Assembly: GCA_017393285.1 (NCBI GenBank)
Contig: JAFORL010000180.1
Coordinates: 1-56,215 of the forward strand
DNA length: 56,215 nucleotides
Origin: Lachnospiraceae bacterium
GTDB lineage: Bacteria; Bacillota; Clostridia; Lachnospirales; Lachnospiraceae
Reading direction: 5' to 3'
Position numbers and translations under genes: made by a program. Numbering within the stretch: position 1 is the first letter of the stretch; the number at the start of each line of letters is the position of its first letter. This document shows positions 8,746 to 18,297 of the stretch, piece by piece. The notes under the pieces were generated by a model. It saw only the letters and a list, made by a program, of their open reading frames with translations, ran no database searches and was not told the DNA's origin.

Positions 8746-8985
8746 ATTGTGTACCTCCTATATTCCACCTTTTTACCATCTATCACTGAGCAAACCAAAT
8801 CACACATCTATACCAATTCAAAACTAACTAAAAAATCTTACACGTCAAATTCTTTTCTACATTAGGTAAATCTCATGGAGATTGTTTTTTCAAAAACATC
8901 TATTCAGCTCAATTCTTATAATAAATTCTATCAAAAATATATGTGTAAAATGTGAAATACTTGTCACCATTTCTTGTTCAAAATT

Positions 8986-9582
8986 CTATTGTTCCCCTTG
9001 TTTCTCACCCTGTTCCTGTGACTCTTCCACATCTATATGCAACGCTTTCTCTTTCTCACGAACTGCCTGTTCTCTTTCTTCCAGTTTTTGTTCCCAACTT
9101 GCATATTTATCTAGAATTGCATTTTCATCATATGTTCTATAATTGAAATAAACCATAACAATCATAGCAAGGATCAATCCTGCTAAAAAGGTTGTCACAA
9201 TTCTACTATTTCTTCTTTGCACCAACGCATTTTCGTACAAATATCGATACTGCTCTCCTCGTTTGTTTGCCGCTTGAATATCCTCTGGCAACGCCTCTCT
9301 TTGTGGTTGAAATCTAACCGCAATAGGACGCAAATATTGTGGTTCCATTACTTTATTTTTTACCAAAATCGCATACAATTGATGCAGAAATTCATATCCA
9401 ATCACCGTTTGAAACATATTTCCTTCTACCGCTTTATTATACAATTTCAAAACCTGCTTCATATCCTGCAAATTTGTATGTGACTTGATATATATAATTG
9501 ATTCTGACTCTTGTTTAGCAATGCGATATGCCTCTTCTGATTGAAAAACATAACCTGCTATAAACCATTTTTTCTCTGTCAT
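8986..9582 (-). CDS. Single-pass membrane protein with coiled-coil tail, function unknown
   Basis: I do not recognise this 198-residue protein. The N-terminal two thirds is predicted soluble and helical, with charged KLYNKAVEG and FLHQLYAILVKNK stretches. One membrane segment is visible (about residues 128-146, TTFLAGLILAMIVMVYF), followed by a strongly charged coiled coil (KLEEREQAVREKEKA) and a Glu/Gln-rich tail. AAAGAGGGG precedes the ATG. It has a promoter within the ssrA terminator and a long leader. It is not in an operon with the regulators downstream, from which it is separated by 240 bases. Confidence 0.65.
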   Translation of the reverse strand: MTEKKWFIAGYVFQSEEAYRIAKQESESIIYIKSHTNLQDMKQVLKLYNKAVEGNMFQTVIGYEFLHQLYAILVKNKVMEPQYLRPIAVRFQPQREALPEDIQAANKRGEQYRYLYENALVQRRNSRIVTTFLAGLILAMIVMVYFNYRTYDENAILDKYASWEQKLEEREQAVREKEKALHIDVEESQEQGEKQGEQ

Positions 9583-9852
9583 ATTACCCCTCTTTCCTAT
9601 TCTATAAGCATCTGTTCATCCAGCATTTGTCATATTTCTATAATTACACGCTACTTCCTACATTCCATCTATTTCCACTCTTTTTTCATATTTTAATCAC
9701 ATTGTTATCACAATTTCTCTCTATACTATGGTTGTATGGTTCATTACCAATTAACTTTTTTTCATTTTTTCATACTTTGAGCTCCTGTTCGCAGGAGCTC
9801 TCTCTCCATAATCCACCCCATCGGGCTACTTACTCAAACCGTTTAAGTGTTC
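9583..9852 (-). other. Long 5' leader of the membrane protein gene, with a stable hairpin
   Basis: The predicted transcript has about 270 nucleotides before its start codon. Near its beginning it contains a perfect nine-pair hairpin (9779-9800; GAGCTCCTG, loop CGAA on the minus strand), preceded by AGAGAGA and a GC-rich block GCCCGATGGGGTGG. It is not followed by a U run. I cannot match it to a known riboswitch class. Confidence 0.4.
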
Positions 9853-9858
9853 AATTAT

Positions 9859-9887
9859 AGTATAACAAAAAAAGACCGTCACAACAA
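9859..9887 (-). promoter_or_regulatory. Promoter embedded in the ssrA terminator
   Basis: TTGTTG (9887-9882), 17 bases, TATACT (9864-9859) on the minus strand, with an overlapping TATAAT at 9859-9854. The spacer is the 3' arm and U run of the tmRNA terminator, so the terminator and the next promoter share sequence. Confidence 0.6.
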
Positions 9888-9965
9888 GAAAATCAAATAC
9901 ATAATTCGTATATCTTATGATATATACCAAATTCTGTATAAAATTTTCTAATAGCGACAGTCTTT
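9867..9965 (-). terminator. tmRNA terminator with large loop
   Basis: An 11-pair stem (AAAGACTGTCG pairing with TGACGGTCTTT) closes a loop of about 73 nucleotides that contains its own hairpin GTATAT...ATATAC, and is followed by seven U residues (9873-9867). Confidence 0.7.
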
Positions 9966-9996
9966 TCTTTATTTACAATATCTGCACTAATATTAG

Positions 9997-10339
9997 TGGA
10001 GCTGGCGGGAGTTGAACCCGCGTCCGAAAATCCTTCCACCCCAGTATCTCCTATCACAGTTAATTATTTGACATTCCCTCCATCTAACGAGAATTAACAC
10101 CCTTTAGATTTCAGTAGCTTCATATTATCTCTTACCTACGCAAAGCTTAATAGATAAGGTGCCCTGCAAGTTTGATGCCAATTCCTAAGTCGCAGGAAAC
10201 TCAGGATTGACAAGCCGCCCTTAGGCAGCTAATGCTAAATTTTCTTCAGCGTTTATATTTAATCCAGGTTTTTACGTGGTCCCAGAGCCACGGATAGCTG
10301 CTCGAGTTTCTAAATCCCCGTCGAAACCATTACAACCCC
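9997..10339 (-). ncRNA. ssrA: Transfer-messenger RNA (tmRNA)
   Basis: The 343-nucleotide RNA rescues stalled ribosomes together with SmpB. Its tRNA-like ends pair as a seven-base acceptor stem (GGGGTTG at 10339-10333 with CAGCTCC at 10004-9998). The T-arm reads GGGTTCAACTCCCG, and the 5' domain has the usual TAATGGTTTCGACGGGG block. The 3' CCA is not encoded (CTA follows the discriminator). The tag reading frame ends NAEENLALAA then TAA (10253-10221), a normal degradation tag ending LALAA; the exact resume codon is uncertain. Pseudoknot regions fill the remainder. smpB lies 320 bases upstream. Confidence 0.97.
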
Positions 10340-10445
10340 ATGAGTTGTAGGTAACAAACAGAAAGTAAATTGCATCTGCAAGCTCTCTTTCTATTCGTTT
10401 TTTTAAATCATATATAAAGTTACAAACACTTTATAATTTCAGACA

Positions 10446-10474
10446 ATGATACCATATTTTCATTTTAATGTCAA
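10446..10474 (-). promoter_or_regulatory. Promoter of ssrA
   Basis: TTGACA (10474-10469), 17 bases, TATCAT (10451-10446). The start near 10439 leaves about 100 nucleotides of 5' precursor to be removed by RNase P. The rest of the gap up to smpB (10475-10658) shows only small hairpins such as CCATCATTTGATGG and no gene. Confidence 0.85.
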
Positions 10475-10658
10475 TATCCGCGTTCATTATTTTATGAACC
10501 TTATGAACCATATGTGATAATGTCTTAGTATACCACAAAGAAAAATGTCCCAGTATGTTATACGAATTCCATCAAATGATGGAGGTGTCTATTATCAGAT
10601 AATGTTGCCTTTGGATTATACGCAACGAATCTTTCCCACCAAGAATATCACACACAAG

Positions 10659-11129
10659 CTAAAACCGCATATTTTTGGCTTTAAATTGTTTTTCTGCTTC
10701 TCGCATTTGATCTCTTTTGGCAATATCTTGTCTCTTATCATATAATTTTTTACCTTTTGCAAGACCAATTTCCACTTTCACAAGACTTCCTTTAAAGTAT
10801 ACCTGTAATGGAACCAAGGTATATCCTTTTTGTTGCATTTGTCCCATAATTTTATTAATTTCATATTTGTGCAACAATAATTTCTTCACCCGCAAAGGAT
10901 CTCGATTAAAAATATTTCCTTTTTCGTAGGGACTAATATGCATATTATAGATATACACCTCTCCTTTTTCTACACGAACAAAAGATTCCTTCACACTGCA
11001 TTTTCCCATACGCAATGATTTCACTTCCGTACCGTGTAAAGAAATCCCCGCTTCATACGTATCTTCAATAAAATAATCATGTCTCGCTTTTTTATTATTT
11101 GCAATTAATTTTTTCGATTCTTTTCCCAT
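10659..11129 (-). CDS. smpB: SsrA-binding protein SmpB
   Basis: A 156-residue SmpB, the tmRNA partner that delivers it to the stalled ribosome. The family N-terminus [18 protein letters not shown], the HGTEVKSLR block ([16 protein letters not shown]) and the basic tail ([16 protein letters not shown]) are all present. Gene order secG-rnr-smpB-ssrA is the classical trans-translation cluster, and all four are codirectional here. Confidence 0.97.
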   Translation of the reverse strand: MGKESKKLIANNKKARHDYFIEDTYEAGISLHGTEVKSLRMGKCSVKESFVRVEKGEVYIYNMHISPYEKGNIFNRDPLRVKKLLLHKYEINKIMGQMQQKGYTLVPLQVYFKGSLVKVEIGLAKGKKLYDKRQDIAKRDQMREAEKQFKAKNMRF

Positions 11130-11254
11130 TATTTCTTCCTCTTACAACATTACTTCTTTTTATCTAAAAAATATCCATAGGAATATTTTCTACCCTATAT
11201 ACATCATGTAACCGTTTCACGGATGAGCAAAACGGCTACATTTATTCCTTGCTA

Positions 11255-13534
11255 TTACTTTTCTTTCGCCTTCTTTTTCTTTTCGGCAAATTTCTTTTCC
11301 ACCATCTCTTTTGCTTTGGCAATTTCATCCGGACTTGGTGTATATAAATCTATGATCTTTTTGTCTTTTTCTCTTTCCTGCTTCCAATCAACCACCTCTG
11401 CATCCTCTGATGGAATTTCAAAATCAATGGTTCTGGTTAATTTGTCAACTCCAACCACCACTATTTCAACGCTTTCTCCTAACTTGTAAGTATGCTTGGT
11501 GTGCTCTCCTACTAACATATATTGTTCTTCATCATAATAGTAATAATCATCCTTCAAAGAAGTCACATGCACCATACCTTCACATGTGTTTGGTAATTCA
11601 ACATACATGCCCCAAGTACTCATTCCAGAAATAACACCAGTAAAAGTTTGTCCAATAAATTGCTTCATATACTCAGCCTTTTTCATTTTTTCTACTTCGC
11701 GTTCTGCTTCATCTGCACGACGCTCCAATTGACTAGACTGTTGTGCAATCTCTGGCAAAATCTTTTCGTAATGTTCCTTTCTTTTTTTCGATAAGCCTGC
11801 CTGCAAACTCTCCTTGATAATTCTGTGAATTTGCAAATCCGGATATCGACGGATTGGAGAAGTAAAATGACAATAATACTTCGTTGCCAAGCCAAAATGC
11901 CCTTCACAACCTGTCGTATAACGTGCTTGCTTCATAGAACGTAATGTCAGTCTACTAATCAAGGTTTCTTCCTTGCTGCCTTCAATTTTATTGATTAATT
12001 TTTGTATCTCTTTCGGATGCAATTCTTCTTGACTGATTTTTATCGTATAGCCAAAATTATTGATAAAAGCACCCAACTTTTGTATTTTTTCCGGATCCGG
12101 CTCTTCATGGGTACGATAAACAAATGGTGACTCTCTCCAGAAGAACTCTTCTGCAACCGTTTCATTGGCAATCAACATGAAATCTTCTATAATTTTGTTT
12201 GCTTTGCTTCTTTCATATGGTGCTACAGATGTTGGACGACCTTTGGCATCCAATTCAATCTTACTCTCCGGAAAATCAAAGTCAATAGAACCACGTTTTT
12301 TTCTCTTTTCACGCAAAATATCTGCCAACTCTTCCATCAAATAAAACATTGGTACTAACGCTTCATTCTCTTTGATGGTTTTCTCATCATGTTCTTCTAT
12401 AACCTTCTTTACCTGTGTGTAAGACATACGCTTGTTAATTCTAACCAAGGTTTCAGAGATTCTATGGTCTACCACTACACCATTCTTATCGATATCCATA
12501 AAACAACTCAAGGCCAAACGATCGACACCTGCATTCAAAGAACAGATACCATTAGACAAAGCATGTGGCAACATAGGAATAACGCGATCCACCAAATAAA
12601 CACTGGTTCCTCTCTTGATTGCTTCCACATCAAGTGGCGAGCCTTCAGTCACATAGTGAGAAACATCAGCAATATGCACACCCAATTTATAAATATCTCC
12701 TTCTTTGGTGAGTGATACCGCATCATCTAAATCTTTCGCATCTTCGCCATCGATGGTCACCATCATCAATTCCCGAATATCTTCCCTACCAACTTTATCT
12801 TCTTCTGGCACTTCTGCAGGCACTGTTTCCACCTGATTCATAACTCCATCTGGAAAATCTTCCGGCAAATTATAAGCTCGTACAATAGAAAGAATATCCA
12901 CTCCAGGATCATTGATATGACCAAGTATTTCCACAATCTTCCCTTCCGGATTCTTTCCATTATCTCCATAATTCGTAATCTGGGCAACTACTTTATGTCC
13001 TGTCACTGCATTTTTGCAATACTCTTTCGGAATAAAAATATCCTTTGCAAATTTCATATTATCCGACACGACAAATCCATAATTTTTGTTCTTGGTAAAG
13101 GTTCCCACAACGACTTCTGTACCACGTTCCAAAATTCCCACAATGCGTCCTTCTAATCGTTTGCCTGTTCGTTCCTGGCTCACATCAACCTGCACTACAT
13201 CATTGTGCAAAGCACCTTTTGTGGCATTCTCCGGAATAAATACATCTTCTTTCTCTCCTTCAAAGACAACAAATCCATACCCACGTTGTGTACCACAAAA
13301 TACCCCTACCTTAATATTACCTTGAACTGGTTTCACTTTTCCCTTAGAATCAATCGTAATCTTACCATCTGTAATCAACGAATCAATCACTTGTCTAAAA
13401 TCATCTCTTTCATTTCTAGGTACTTGAAACAGATTCATGATTTCCTTCACTTTAATAGGTCGGTAATGTTTTTCCGAAATAAACCCGTATACAAGTTTTT
13501 TCTTTTCCTCCAACAATATTGTATCCAACATCAT
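11255..13534 (-). CDS. rnr: Ribonuclease R (RNB-family 3'-5' exoribonuclease)
   Basis: A 759-residue exoribonuclease that degrades structured RNA and works with tmRNA on defective mRNAs. It has an N-terminal helix-turn-helix, two cold-shock-type domains (GYGFVVFEG and NYGFVVSD), the RNB catalytic domain with the metal-binding TIDGEDAKDLDDAVSL, and a C-terminal S1 domain (GVISGMSTWGMYVELPN), then a Lys-rich tail. GGGGGCG lies just before the ATG. Length matches Firmicutes RNase R. Confidence 0.97.
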   Translation of the reverse strand: MMLDTILLEEKKKLVYGFISEKHYRPIKVKEIMNLFQVPRNERDDFRQVIDSLITDGKITIDSKGKVKPVQGNIKVGVFCGTQRGYGFVVFEGEKEDVFIPENATKGALHNDVVQVDVSQERTGKRLEGRIVGILERGTEVVVGTFTKNKNYGFVVSDNMKFAKDIFIPKEYCKNAVTGHKVVAQITNYGDNGKNPEGKIVEILGHINDPGVDILSIVRAYNLPEDFPDGVMNQVETVPAEVPEEDKVGREDIRELMMVTIDGEDAKDLDDAVSLTKEGDIYKLGVHIADVSHYVTEGSPLDVEAIKRGTSVYLVDRVIPMLPHALSNGICSLNAGVDRLALSCFMDIDKNGVVVDHRISETLVRINKRMSYTQVKKVIEEHDEKTIKENEALVPMFYLMEELADILREKRKKRGSIDFDFPESKIELDAKGRPTSVAPYERSKANKIIEDFMLIANETVAEEFFWRESPFVYRTHEEPDPEKIQKLGAFINNFGYTIKISQEELHPKEIQKLINKIEGSKEETLISRLTLRSMKQARYTTGCEGHFGLATKYYCHFTSPIRRYPDLQIHRIIKESLQAGLSKKRKEHYEKILPEIAQQSSQLERRADEAEREVEKMKKAEYMKQFIGQTFTGVISGMSTWGMYVELPNTCEGMVHVTSLKDDYYYYDEEQYMLVGEHTKHTYKLGESVEIVVVGVDKLTRTIDFEIPSEDAEVVDWKQEREKDKKIIDLYTPSPDEIAKAKEMVEKKFAEKKKKAKEK

Positions 13535-13666
13535 AACACGCCCCCTTTTCTATTTTCTCTATTTGTATCTTATCTATATTATATCATGTTTTTTGTAAAT
13601 TTCATCATTTTTTCTCAGCATTTTCCACTACAGAACTAAGAATTTCACCTGCAAAACACGAATGCA

Positions 13667-13760
13667 GACATGCCTGCTTCACAGGCACCACAATGCAGGA
13701 AAGTGAATCGCATGCAAGCATGCATTCTGTTGACTACGGAAAATACTTTTAAAGTAAAAA
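13667..13760 (+). repeat. Dispersed intergenic repeat, copy B
   Basis: Plus-strand counterpart of copy A at 1703-1797, about 75-80 percent identical by eye. It sits upstream of rnr in the rnr-secG gap (13535-13803), opposite in orientation to the genes, and its ACTTTTAAAGTA end touches the secG terminator. Confidence 0.75.
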
Positions 13761-13797
13761 GAACGTTGTTTTACGCACAGCGCAAAACAACGTTCTT
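13755..13797 (-). terminator. Terminator of secG
   Basis: A perfect 14-pair stem (AAGAACGTTGTTTT with its complement; 13797-13784 and 13772-13759) followed by TTTT on the minus strand, seven bases after the secG stop. Confidence 0.85.
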
Positions 13798-13803
13798 ATC
13801 ATC

Positions 13804-14058
13804 TTACCAAACTTGTAAATTCAAAACAATCGAAAGTAAAATAAACAAAACAGCCAATGCAGTTGTACCTTTCTTCATAGCACCTTCTGCAGAACGACCT
13901 TTATTCTTACTCCAATATGTGTCTGAGCCACCTGACGCACCACCAGTAATTGCTGATAATCCTGCATCTTTACCTTCTTGCATTAATACAATCACAGTCA
14001 ACCCAACACAGACCAAAATATACACAATCGTCAATAATGTCTTAATTGTTGCTAGCAC
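13804..14058 (-). CDS. secG: Preprotein translocase subunit SecG
   Basis: An 84-residue membrane protein, part of the SecYEG channel. Two hydrophobic segments (about 7-25 and 64-82) flank the conserved loop VLMQEGKDAGLSAITGG. The start codon is GTG with AGGAGG at good spacing. It has its own promoter and terminator and so may be transcribed alone, although it leads into rnr-smpB-ssrA. Confidence 0.96.
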   Translation of the reverse strand: MLATIKTLLTIVYILVCVGLTVIVLMQEGKDAGLSAITGGASGGSDTYWSKNKGRSAEGAMKKGTTALAVLFILLSIVLNLQVW

Positions 14059-14092
14059 TTAGCACACCTCCTAATTACAAACTCATTTACAC

Positions 14093-14121
14093 ATCATACC
14101 ACATCTTGACAAATTACGCAA
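14093..14121 (-). promoter_or_regulatory. Promoter of secG
   Basis: TTGCGT (14121-14116), 17-base spacer, extended -10 TGG-TATGAT (14098-14093). It begins 12 bases beyond the gpmI stop codon. Confidence 0.75.
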
Positions 14122-14132
14122 TCACTTTATGA

Positions 14133-15677
14133 TTATTTCTTGATTAATAAAGATTTTCCTGTCATTTCTGCTGGTTGTTTCATTCCCATCATTTCTAACA
14201 ATGTTGGTGCAATATCAGCCAAACATCCACCTTCACGTAATGTATATGCAGAATCATAATTTACCAAAATAAATGGTACTGGGTTTGTTGTATGTGCGGT
14301 AAATGGTGCACCAGTTTCATAATCCACTAACTGCTCGCAGTTACCATGATCTGCACAAATAAACATCTGACCATCCACTTCTTTCAATGCTTCTACTGCT
14401 TTACCAATGCAAACATCTACTGTTTCAACAGCCTTAATTGCAGCTTCCTGTACTCCGGTATGACCTACCATATCTGGATTTGCGAAGTTTATAATAATCA
14501 CATCATATTTATCTGATTTAATTGCCTTTACCAAGCCATCACATACTTCTGGCGCACTCATTTCTGGTTGCAAATCATAAGTAGCAACTGCTGGTGACTT
14601 AACCAACAAACGTTCTTCTCCCTTATTTGGCTCTTCTACACCACCATTAAAGAAGAACGTAACATGGGCATACTTTTCTGTCTCTGCAGTACGAAGTTGT
14701 GTTTTACCATTCTTAGCAAGATATTCTCCTAATGTATTAGTAATCTCTACCTTATGGAATGCTACCTCTTTATTTGGAATTGTAGCATCATATTCTGTAA
14801 ATACTACAAATGTTGTATTCTTACGTCCACCTTCACGAGTAAATCCATCAAAATCTTCAGCACAGAAGGCACGCGTCAATTCTCTTGCTCTGTCTGGACG
14901 GAAATTACAGAAAATAACAGAATCCTTATCTTGTACAGTACCTACAGGTGTGCCATTTTCCACAATAACAGTAGGTAATACAAATTCATCTGTTTCATCT
15001 TTATCGTAAGATTGTTGTACAGCAGTCAATGCATCTGTAGCTGTTACACCTGCTCCTTCTACAATTGCTTTATATGCTTTTTCCACACGATCCCAACGAT
15101 TATCGCGATCCATTGCATAATAACGTCCAGAAACGCTTGCAAACTTACCTACACCAAGTTCCTGCATCTTTGCCAATGCATCTTCTACAAATCCTTTTCC
15201 TGAAGCTGGTGCAGTATCACGACCATCTAAAAATGCATGTAAGTAAACTTTCTCGATACCTTCTCTTTTTGCCAATTCTAAAGCACCATACATGTGTCCG
15301 TTATGACTATGCACACCACCATCTGAAAGAAGACCAAAAATATGCAAAGCACTGTTATTTTCTTTACAATTCTTGGTTGCTTTTAACAAGGCAGGATTTT
15401 TATAAAAATCTCCATCTTGAATTTCTTTTGTAATACGAGTCAACTCTTGGTATACAATTCTACCGGCACCGATATTCAAATGTCCTACTTCTGAATTTCC
15501 CATCTGTCCATCCGGTAAACCTACAGCCATTCCACTAGCAGCACCTTTTACAAATGGGTATTCCTTCATTAACTGATCCATTACAGGTGTATTTCCCATT
15601 GCAATTGCATTTGCTTCTTTCTTTTCATTCAATCCATATCCGTCTAAAATCATCAATACAGTTGGTTTCTTCCTCAT
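14133..15677 (-). CDS. gpmI: 2,3-bisphosphoglycerate-independent phosphoglycerate mutase
   Basis: A 514-residue Mn-dependent mutase interconverting 3- and 2-phosphoglycerate. Metal-binding D12 in MILDGYG and catalytic S62 in GNSEVGHLNIGAGR are visible, as are the later ADHGNCE and HTTNPVPF motifs. An alternative GTG start five codons upstream (15692) cannot be excluded because the Shine-Dalgarno is weak for both; ATG 15677 matches the usual family N-terminus. It is the third gene of pgk-tpiA-gpmI. Confidence 0.96.
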   Translation of the reverse strand: MRKKPTVLMILDGYGLNEKKEANAIAMGNTPVMDQLMKEYPFVKGAASGMAVGLPDGQMGNSEVGHLNIGAGRIVYQELTRITKEIQDGDFYKNPALLKATKNCKENNSALHIFGLLSDGGVHSHNGHMYGALELAKREGIEKVYLHAFLDGRDTAPASGKGFVEDALAKMQELGVGKFASVSGRYYAMDRDNRWDRVEKAYKAIVEGAGVTATDALTAVQQSYDKDETDEFVLPTVIVENGTPVGTVQDKDSVIFCNFRPDRARELTRAFCAEDFDGFTREGGRKNTTFVVFTEYDATIPNKEVAFHKVEITNTLGEYLAKNGKTQLRTAETEKYAHVTFFFNGGVEEPNKGEERLLVKSPAVATYDLQPEMSAPEVCDGLVKAIKSDKYDVIIINFANPDMVGHTGVQEAAIKAVETVDVCIGKAVEALKEVDGQMFICADHGNCEQLVDYETGAPFTAHTTNPVPFILVNYDSAYTLREGGCLADIAPTLLEMMGMKQPAEMTGKSLLIKK

Positions 15678-15845
15678 ATTCAACACGATCACATCCCAAA
15701 ATCTATATTCGATTTCTCTTTCTATCTCCTAGGCTGTGACTTTTCCTTTCTTTCTATTTTCTTTTAAGTTTCTTCCATTTATTATAATAAATAATTATAT
15801 TTTTTTCAAGCTACTCCATCACTTTTTATGATTTAGCTGTAACAC

Positions 15846-15884
15846 AAAAGGGCATCCTGCCTATACGAAGCAAAATACCCCTTT
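15846..15884 (-). terminator. Hairpin between tpiA and gpmI, possible attenuator
   Basis: On the minus strand AAAGGG+TATTTTGC pairs with GCAGGATGCCCTTT (one bulged G, several G-U pairs) and is followed by TTTTG. It may lower gpmI expression relative to tpiA. Confidence 0.5.
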
Positions 15885-15927
15885 CTGTCTCTCGTAAACT
15901 TCCAGCTTATCCGAAAATCACGAATTA

Positions 15928-16674
15928 TTATTTATAATTTACAATTTGACCGAACTCAGCCTTCAATGAAGCACCACCAACAAGTCCTCCATCAATGTTT
16001 GGCTTAGCAAACAAATCAGCTGCTGTCTTAGCATTTACAGAGCCACCATATTGGATACGGATAGCATCTGCTGTAGCTTGATCATATACTTCTGCGATAC
16101 AAGCACGGATAGCGCCACATACTTCTTCTGCTTGATCAGATGTAGCTGTTTCTCCTGTACCAATTGCCCAGATTGGCTCATAAGCGATTACTGCCTTCTT
16201 TGCTTGGTCTGCTGTAACATTTTGGAATGCAATCTTAATCTGCATACGAATCCAATCAAGATATACACCTTGTTTTCTTTGAGCCAAAGACTCACCACAA
16301 CAAATGATTGGTGTAATTCCATGTTCGAAAGCCTTTAATACTTTCTTATTTACTGTTTCATCCGTTTCTGCAAAGTATTCTCTTCTTTCAGAATGTCCAA
16401 GTACAACATACTTTACACCTGCATCAACAAGCATAGCTGGTGAAATTTCACCTGTATATGCACCGCTTTCTTCAAAGTACATATTCTCTGCACCGATGTT
16501 AATATTGCTTCCCTTTGCTGCTTCCATTGCTGGAATAATATCAATTGCAGGTACGCAAAATACTACATCAACATCATCATTCGCTACTAAAGGTTTTAAT
16601 TCATTTACTAAAGCAACTGCCTCACTTGGAGTTTTATTCATTTTCCAGTTACCAGCGATAATTTTCTTACGCAT
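15928..16674 (-). CDS. tpiA: Triosephosphate isomerase
   Basis: A 248-residue TIM-barrel enzyme converting dihydroxyacetone phosphate and glyceraldehyde 3-phosphate. Catalytic K11 (GNWKMN), H94 (LGHSERR) and E166 ([11 protein letters not shown]) are present, and phosphate-binding GGSVN lies near the C-terminus. It lies 100 bases after pgk and is probably cotranscribed with it. Confidence 0.98.
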   Translation of the reverse strand: MRKKIIAGNWKMNKTPSEAVALVNELKPLVANDDVDVVFCVPAIDIIPAMEAAKGSNINIGAENMYFEESGAYTGEISPAMLVDAGVKYVVLGHSERREYFAETDETVNKKVLKAFEHGITPIICCGESLAQRKQGVYLDWIRMQIKIAFQNVTADQAKKAVIAYEPIWAIGTGETATSDQAEEVCGAIRACIAEVYDQATADAIRIQYGGSVNAKTAADLFAKPNIDGGLVGGASLKAEFGQIVNYK

Positions 16675-16774
16675 AATTCATTCCTCTTTCTATATCAACT
16701 TTTGATACCAAAGGCAGAACAGGTCAGCTATCGCAAACCTGCTCTAACTTTGAATTTTTCTTACAATCTAACTC

Positions 16775-17971
16775 TTATTTGTCGTTTGCAGCAACAACAC
16801 CTGGAAGATCCTTACCTTCTAAGAATTCAAGTGATGCTCCACCACCTGTAGAAATATGAGTCATCTTATCAGCAAATCCCAATTGATTTGCAGCAGCAGC
16901 AGAATCTCCACCACCGATAATTGTTGTAGCGTCAATTTCAGCCATAGCCTTTGCAACAGCAATTGTTCCAGCTGCGAAGTTAGACATTTCAAAACATCCC
17001 ATTGGGCCGTTCCAAACTACTGTCTTAGCACCCTTTACAGCATCTGCGTAAAGTTCTGCAGTCTTAGGTCCGATATCCAAACCTAACCATCCTGCTTCTA
17101 ATCCTTCTACATCTGTTACAACCTTTGTATTAGCTGCATTATCAAACTTATCAGCTGCCATTGTATCAACAGGAATCAAAAGCTTTTTACCATTTGCTTC
17201 TGCTTTTGCCATCATTTCTTTTGCATAGTCTACATAATCAGCTTCAAATAAAGAATCACCAATTGCATATCCCTTAGCTGAAAGGAAAGTAAATGCCATT
17301 CCTCCACCAATGATCAATGTATCAACCTTGTCTAACAAGTTATTGATAACTGAAATTTTTGAAGAAACCTTTGATCCACCTAAAATTGCTACGAATGGTC
17401 TTTCTGGGTTGTTAACAGCGTTTCCTAAGAAATCAATTTCTTTCTGCATCAAGTATCCAACTACAGCAGTATCCACATATTCTGTTACACCAACATTGGA
17501 ACAATGTGCTCTATGTGCTGTACCAAAAGCATCATTTACAAATACATCACATAAAGAAGCCAATTCTTTAGAGAAAGTCTCTCCATTCTTTGTCTCTTCC
17601 GCTCTGTAACGTGTGTTTTCTAATAAAACTACGTCTCCATCGTTCATTGCAGCTACTGCAGCCTTAGCATTTTCTCCAACAACAGTTGCATCTGCAGCAA
17701 ACTTAACTTCTTGTCCCAATAATTCTGTCAAACGTGCAGCTACAGGAGCCAATGATAATTCTGGCTTAGCTTCTCCCTTAGGTTTTCCTAAGTGTGAGCA
17801 TAAAATAACCTTTCCACCATCAGCAATTAATTTCTTAATTGTTGGTAAAGCAGCTACCAAACGATTCTCATCTGTGATTTTTCCATCTTGCAATGGCACG
17901 TTAAAATCACAACGAACTAAAACTTTTTTTCCTTTTACATTGATATCATCTACTGATTTTTTATTTAACAT
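16775..17971 (-). CDS. pgk: Phosphoglycerate kinase
   Basis: A 398-residue enzyme producing ATP from 1,3-bisphosphoglycerate. The N-terminal [11 protein letters not shown] substrate motif, the [13 protein letters not shown] block and the C-terminal nucleotide-binding GGGDSAAA and STGGGASLE motifs are complete. It starts the pgk-tpiA-gpmI unit and is separated from gap by a 588-base gap with a mobile-element remnant, so the two probably have separate promoters. Confidence 0.98.
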   Translation of the reverse strand: MLNKKSVDDINVKGKKVLVRCDFNVPLQDGKITDENRLVAALPTIKKLIADGGKVILCSHLGKPKGEAKPELSLAPVAARLTELLGQEVKFAADATVVGENAKAAVAAMNDGDVVLLENTRYRAEETKNGETFSKELASLCDVFVNDAFGTAHRAHCSNVGVTEYVDTAVVGYLMQKEIDFLGNAVNNPERPFVAILGGSKVSSKISVINNLLDKVDTLIIGGGMAFTFLSAKGYAIGDSLFEADYVDYAKEMMAKAEANGKKLLIPVDTMAADKFDNAANTKVVTDVEGLEAGWLGLDIGPKTAELYADAVKGAKTVVWNGPMGCFEMSNFAAGTIAVAKAMAEIDATTIIGGGDSAAAANQLGFADKMTHISTGGGASLEFLEGKDLPGVVAANDK

Positions 17972-17995
17972 GATATTCTTTCCTTTCTAGTATAC

Positions 17996-18020
17996 ATTAT
18001 ATGGCATCTAAATATGATGC
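17996..18020 (-). promoter_or_regulatory. Candidate pgk promoter with dyad in the spacer
   Basis: TATAAT at 18001-17996 lies 25 bases before the pgk ATG. An inverted repeat GCATC-N7-GATGC (18004-18020) fills the spacer region where a repressor or activator could bind. No good -35 box is visible, which fits an activator-dependent or weak promoter. Confidence 0.45.
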
Positions 18021-18116
18021 TTTGCTGTGTTGCTCCTATATCAGAGTTCACGCACTACTTTTCTCTATACGAATCAAGGCATCCAAATAGCCTACTAAGA
18101 GCAACCATTTAAACAA

Positions 18117-18212
18117 GTGAACTACCCATTGTCTGAAGCCAATGGGCTTCCTGCTTCGCCAACCTCGTAACCTACTATCTCCACAGGCGTAAATTCGGGC
18201 AGTTCCTGCCCT
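18117..18212 (-). pseudogene. Remnant of IS200/IS605-type TnpB 3' end and right-end hairpin
   Basis: On the minus strand 18212-18177 encodes RAGTARIYACGD, the characteristic C-terminal end of TnpB proteins. It is followed by GAAGCAGGAAGCCC, a hairpin (CCCATTG...CAATGGG, 18125-18146) and GTAGTTCAC (18125-18117), the usual right end of IS605-family elements and the scaffold end of omega RNA. No tnpB body, tnpA or left end is present within the gap, so this is a decayed fragment. A second hairpin-like block CCCACTGGC...GGTGGG lies just upstream (18236-18257). Confidence 0.75.
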
Positions 18213-18297
18213 ATATATAATCAGCCCACCTTAACCCACCATCTAAAGCCAGTGGGAATGCGGTAGCCTTATTTCAAGCCTCAAACATTCTTCTGTT

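Noticed and set aside
9765..9845. AGAGAG plus hairpin considered as a T-box leader
   Set aside because: No stem I specifier region, no T-box sequence or antiterminator, and the downstream gene is not amino-acid related.
13670..14062. A 130-residue plus-strand frame across the rnr-secG gap
   Set aside because: It is open only because dispersed repeat copy B lies at its start, and it runs through secG in the wrong direction.
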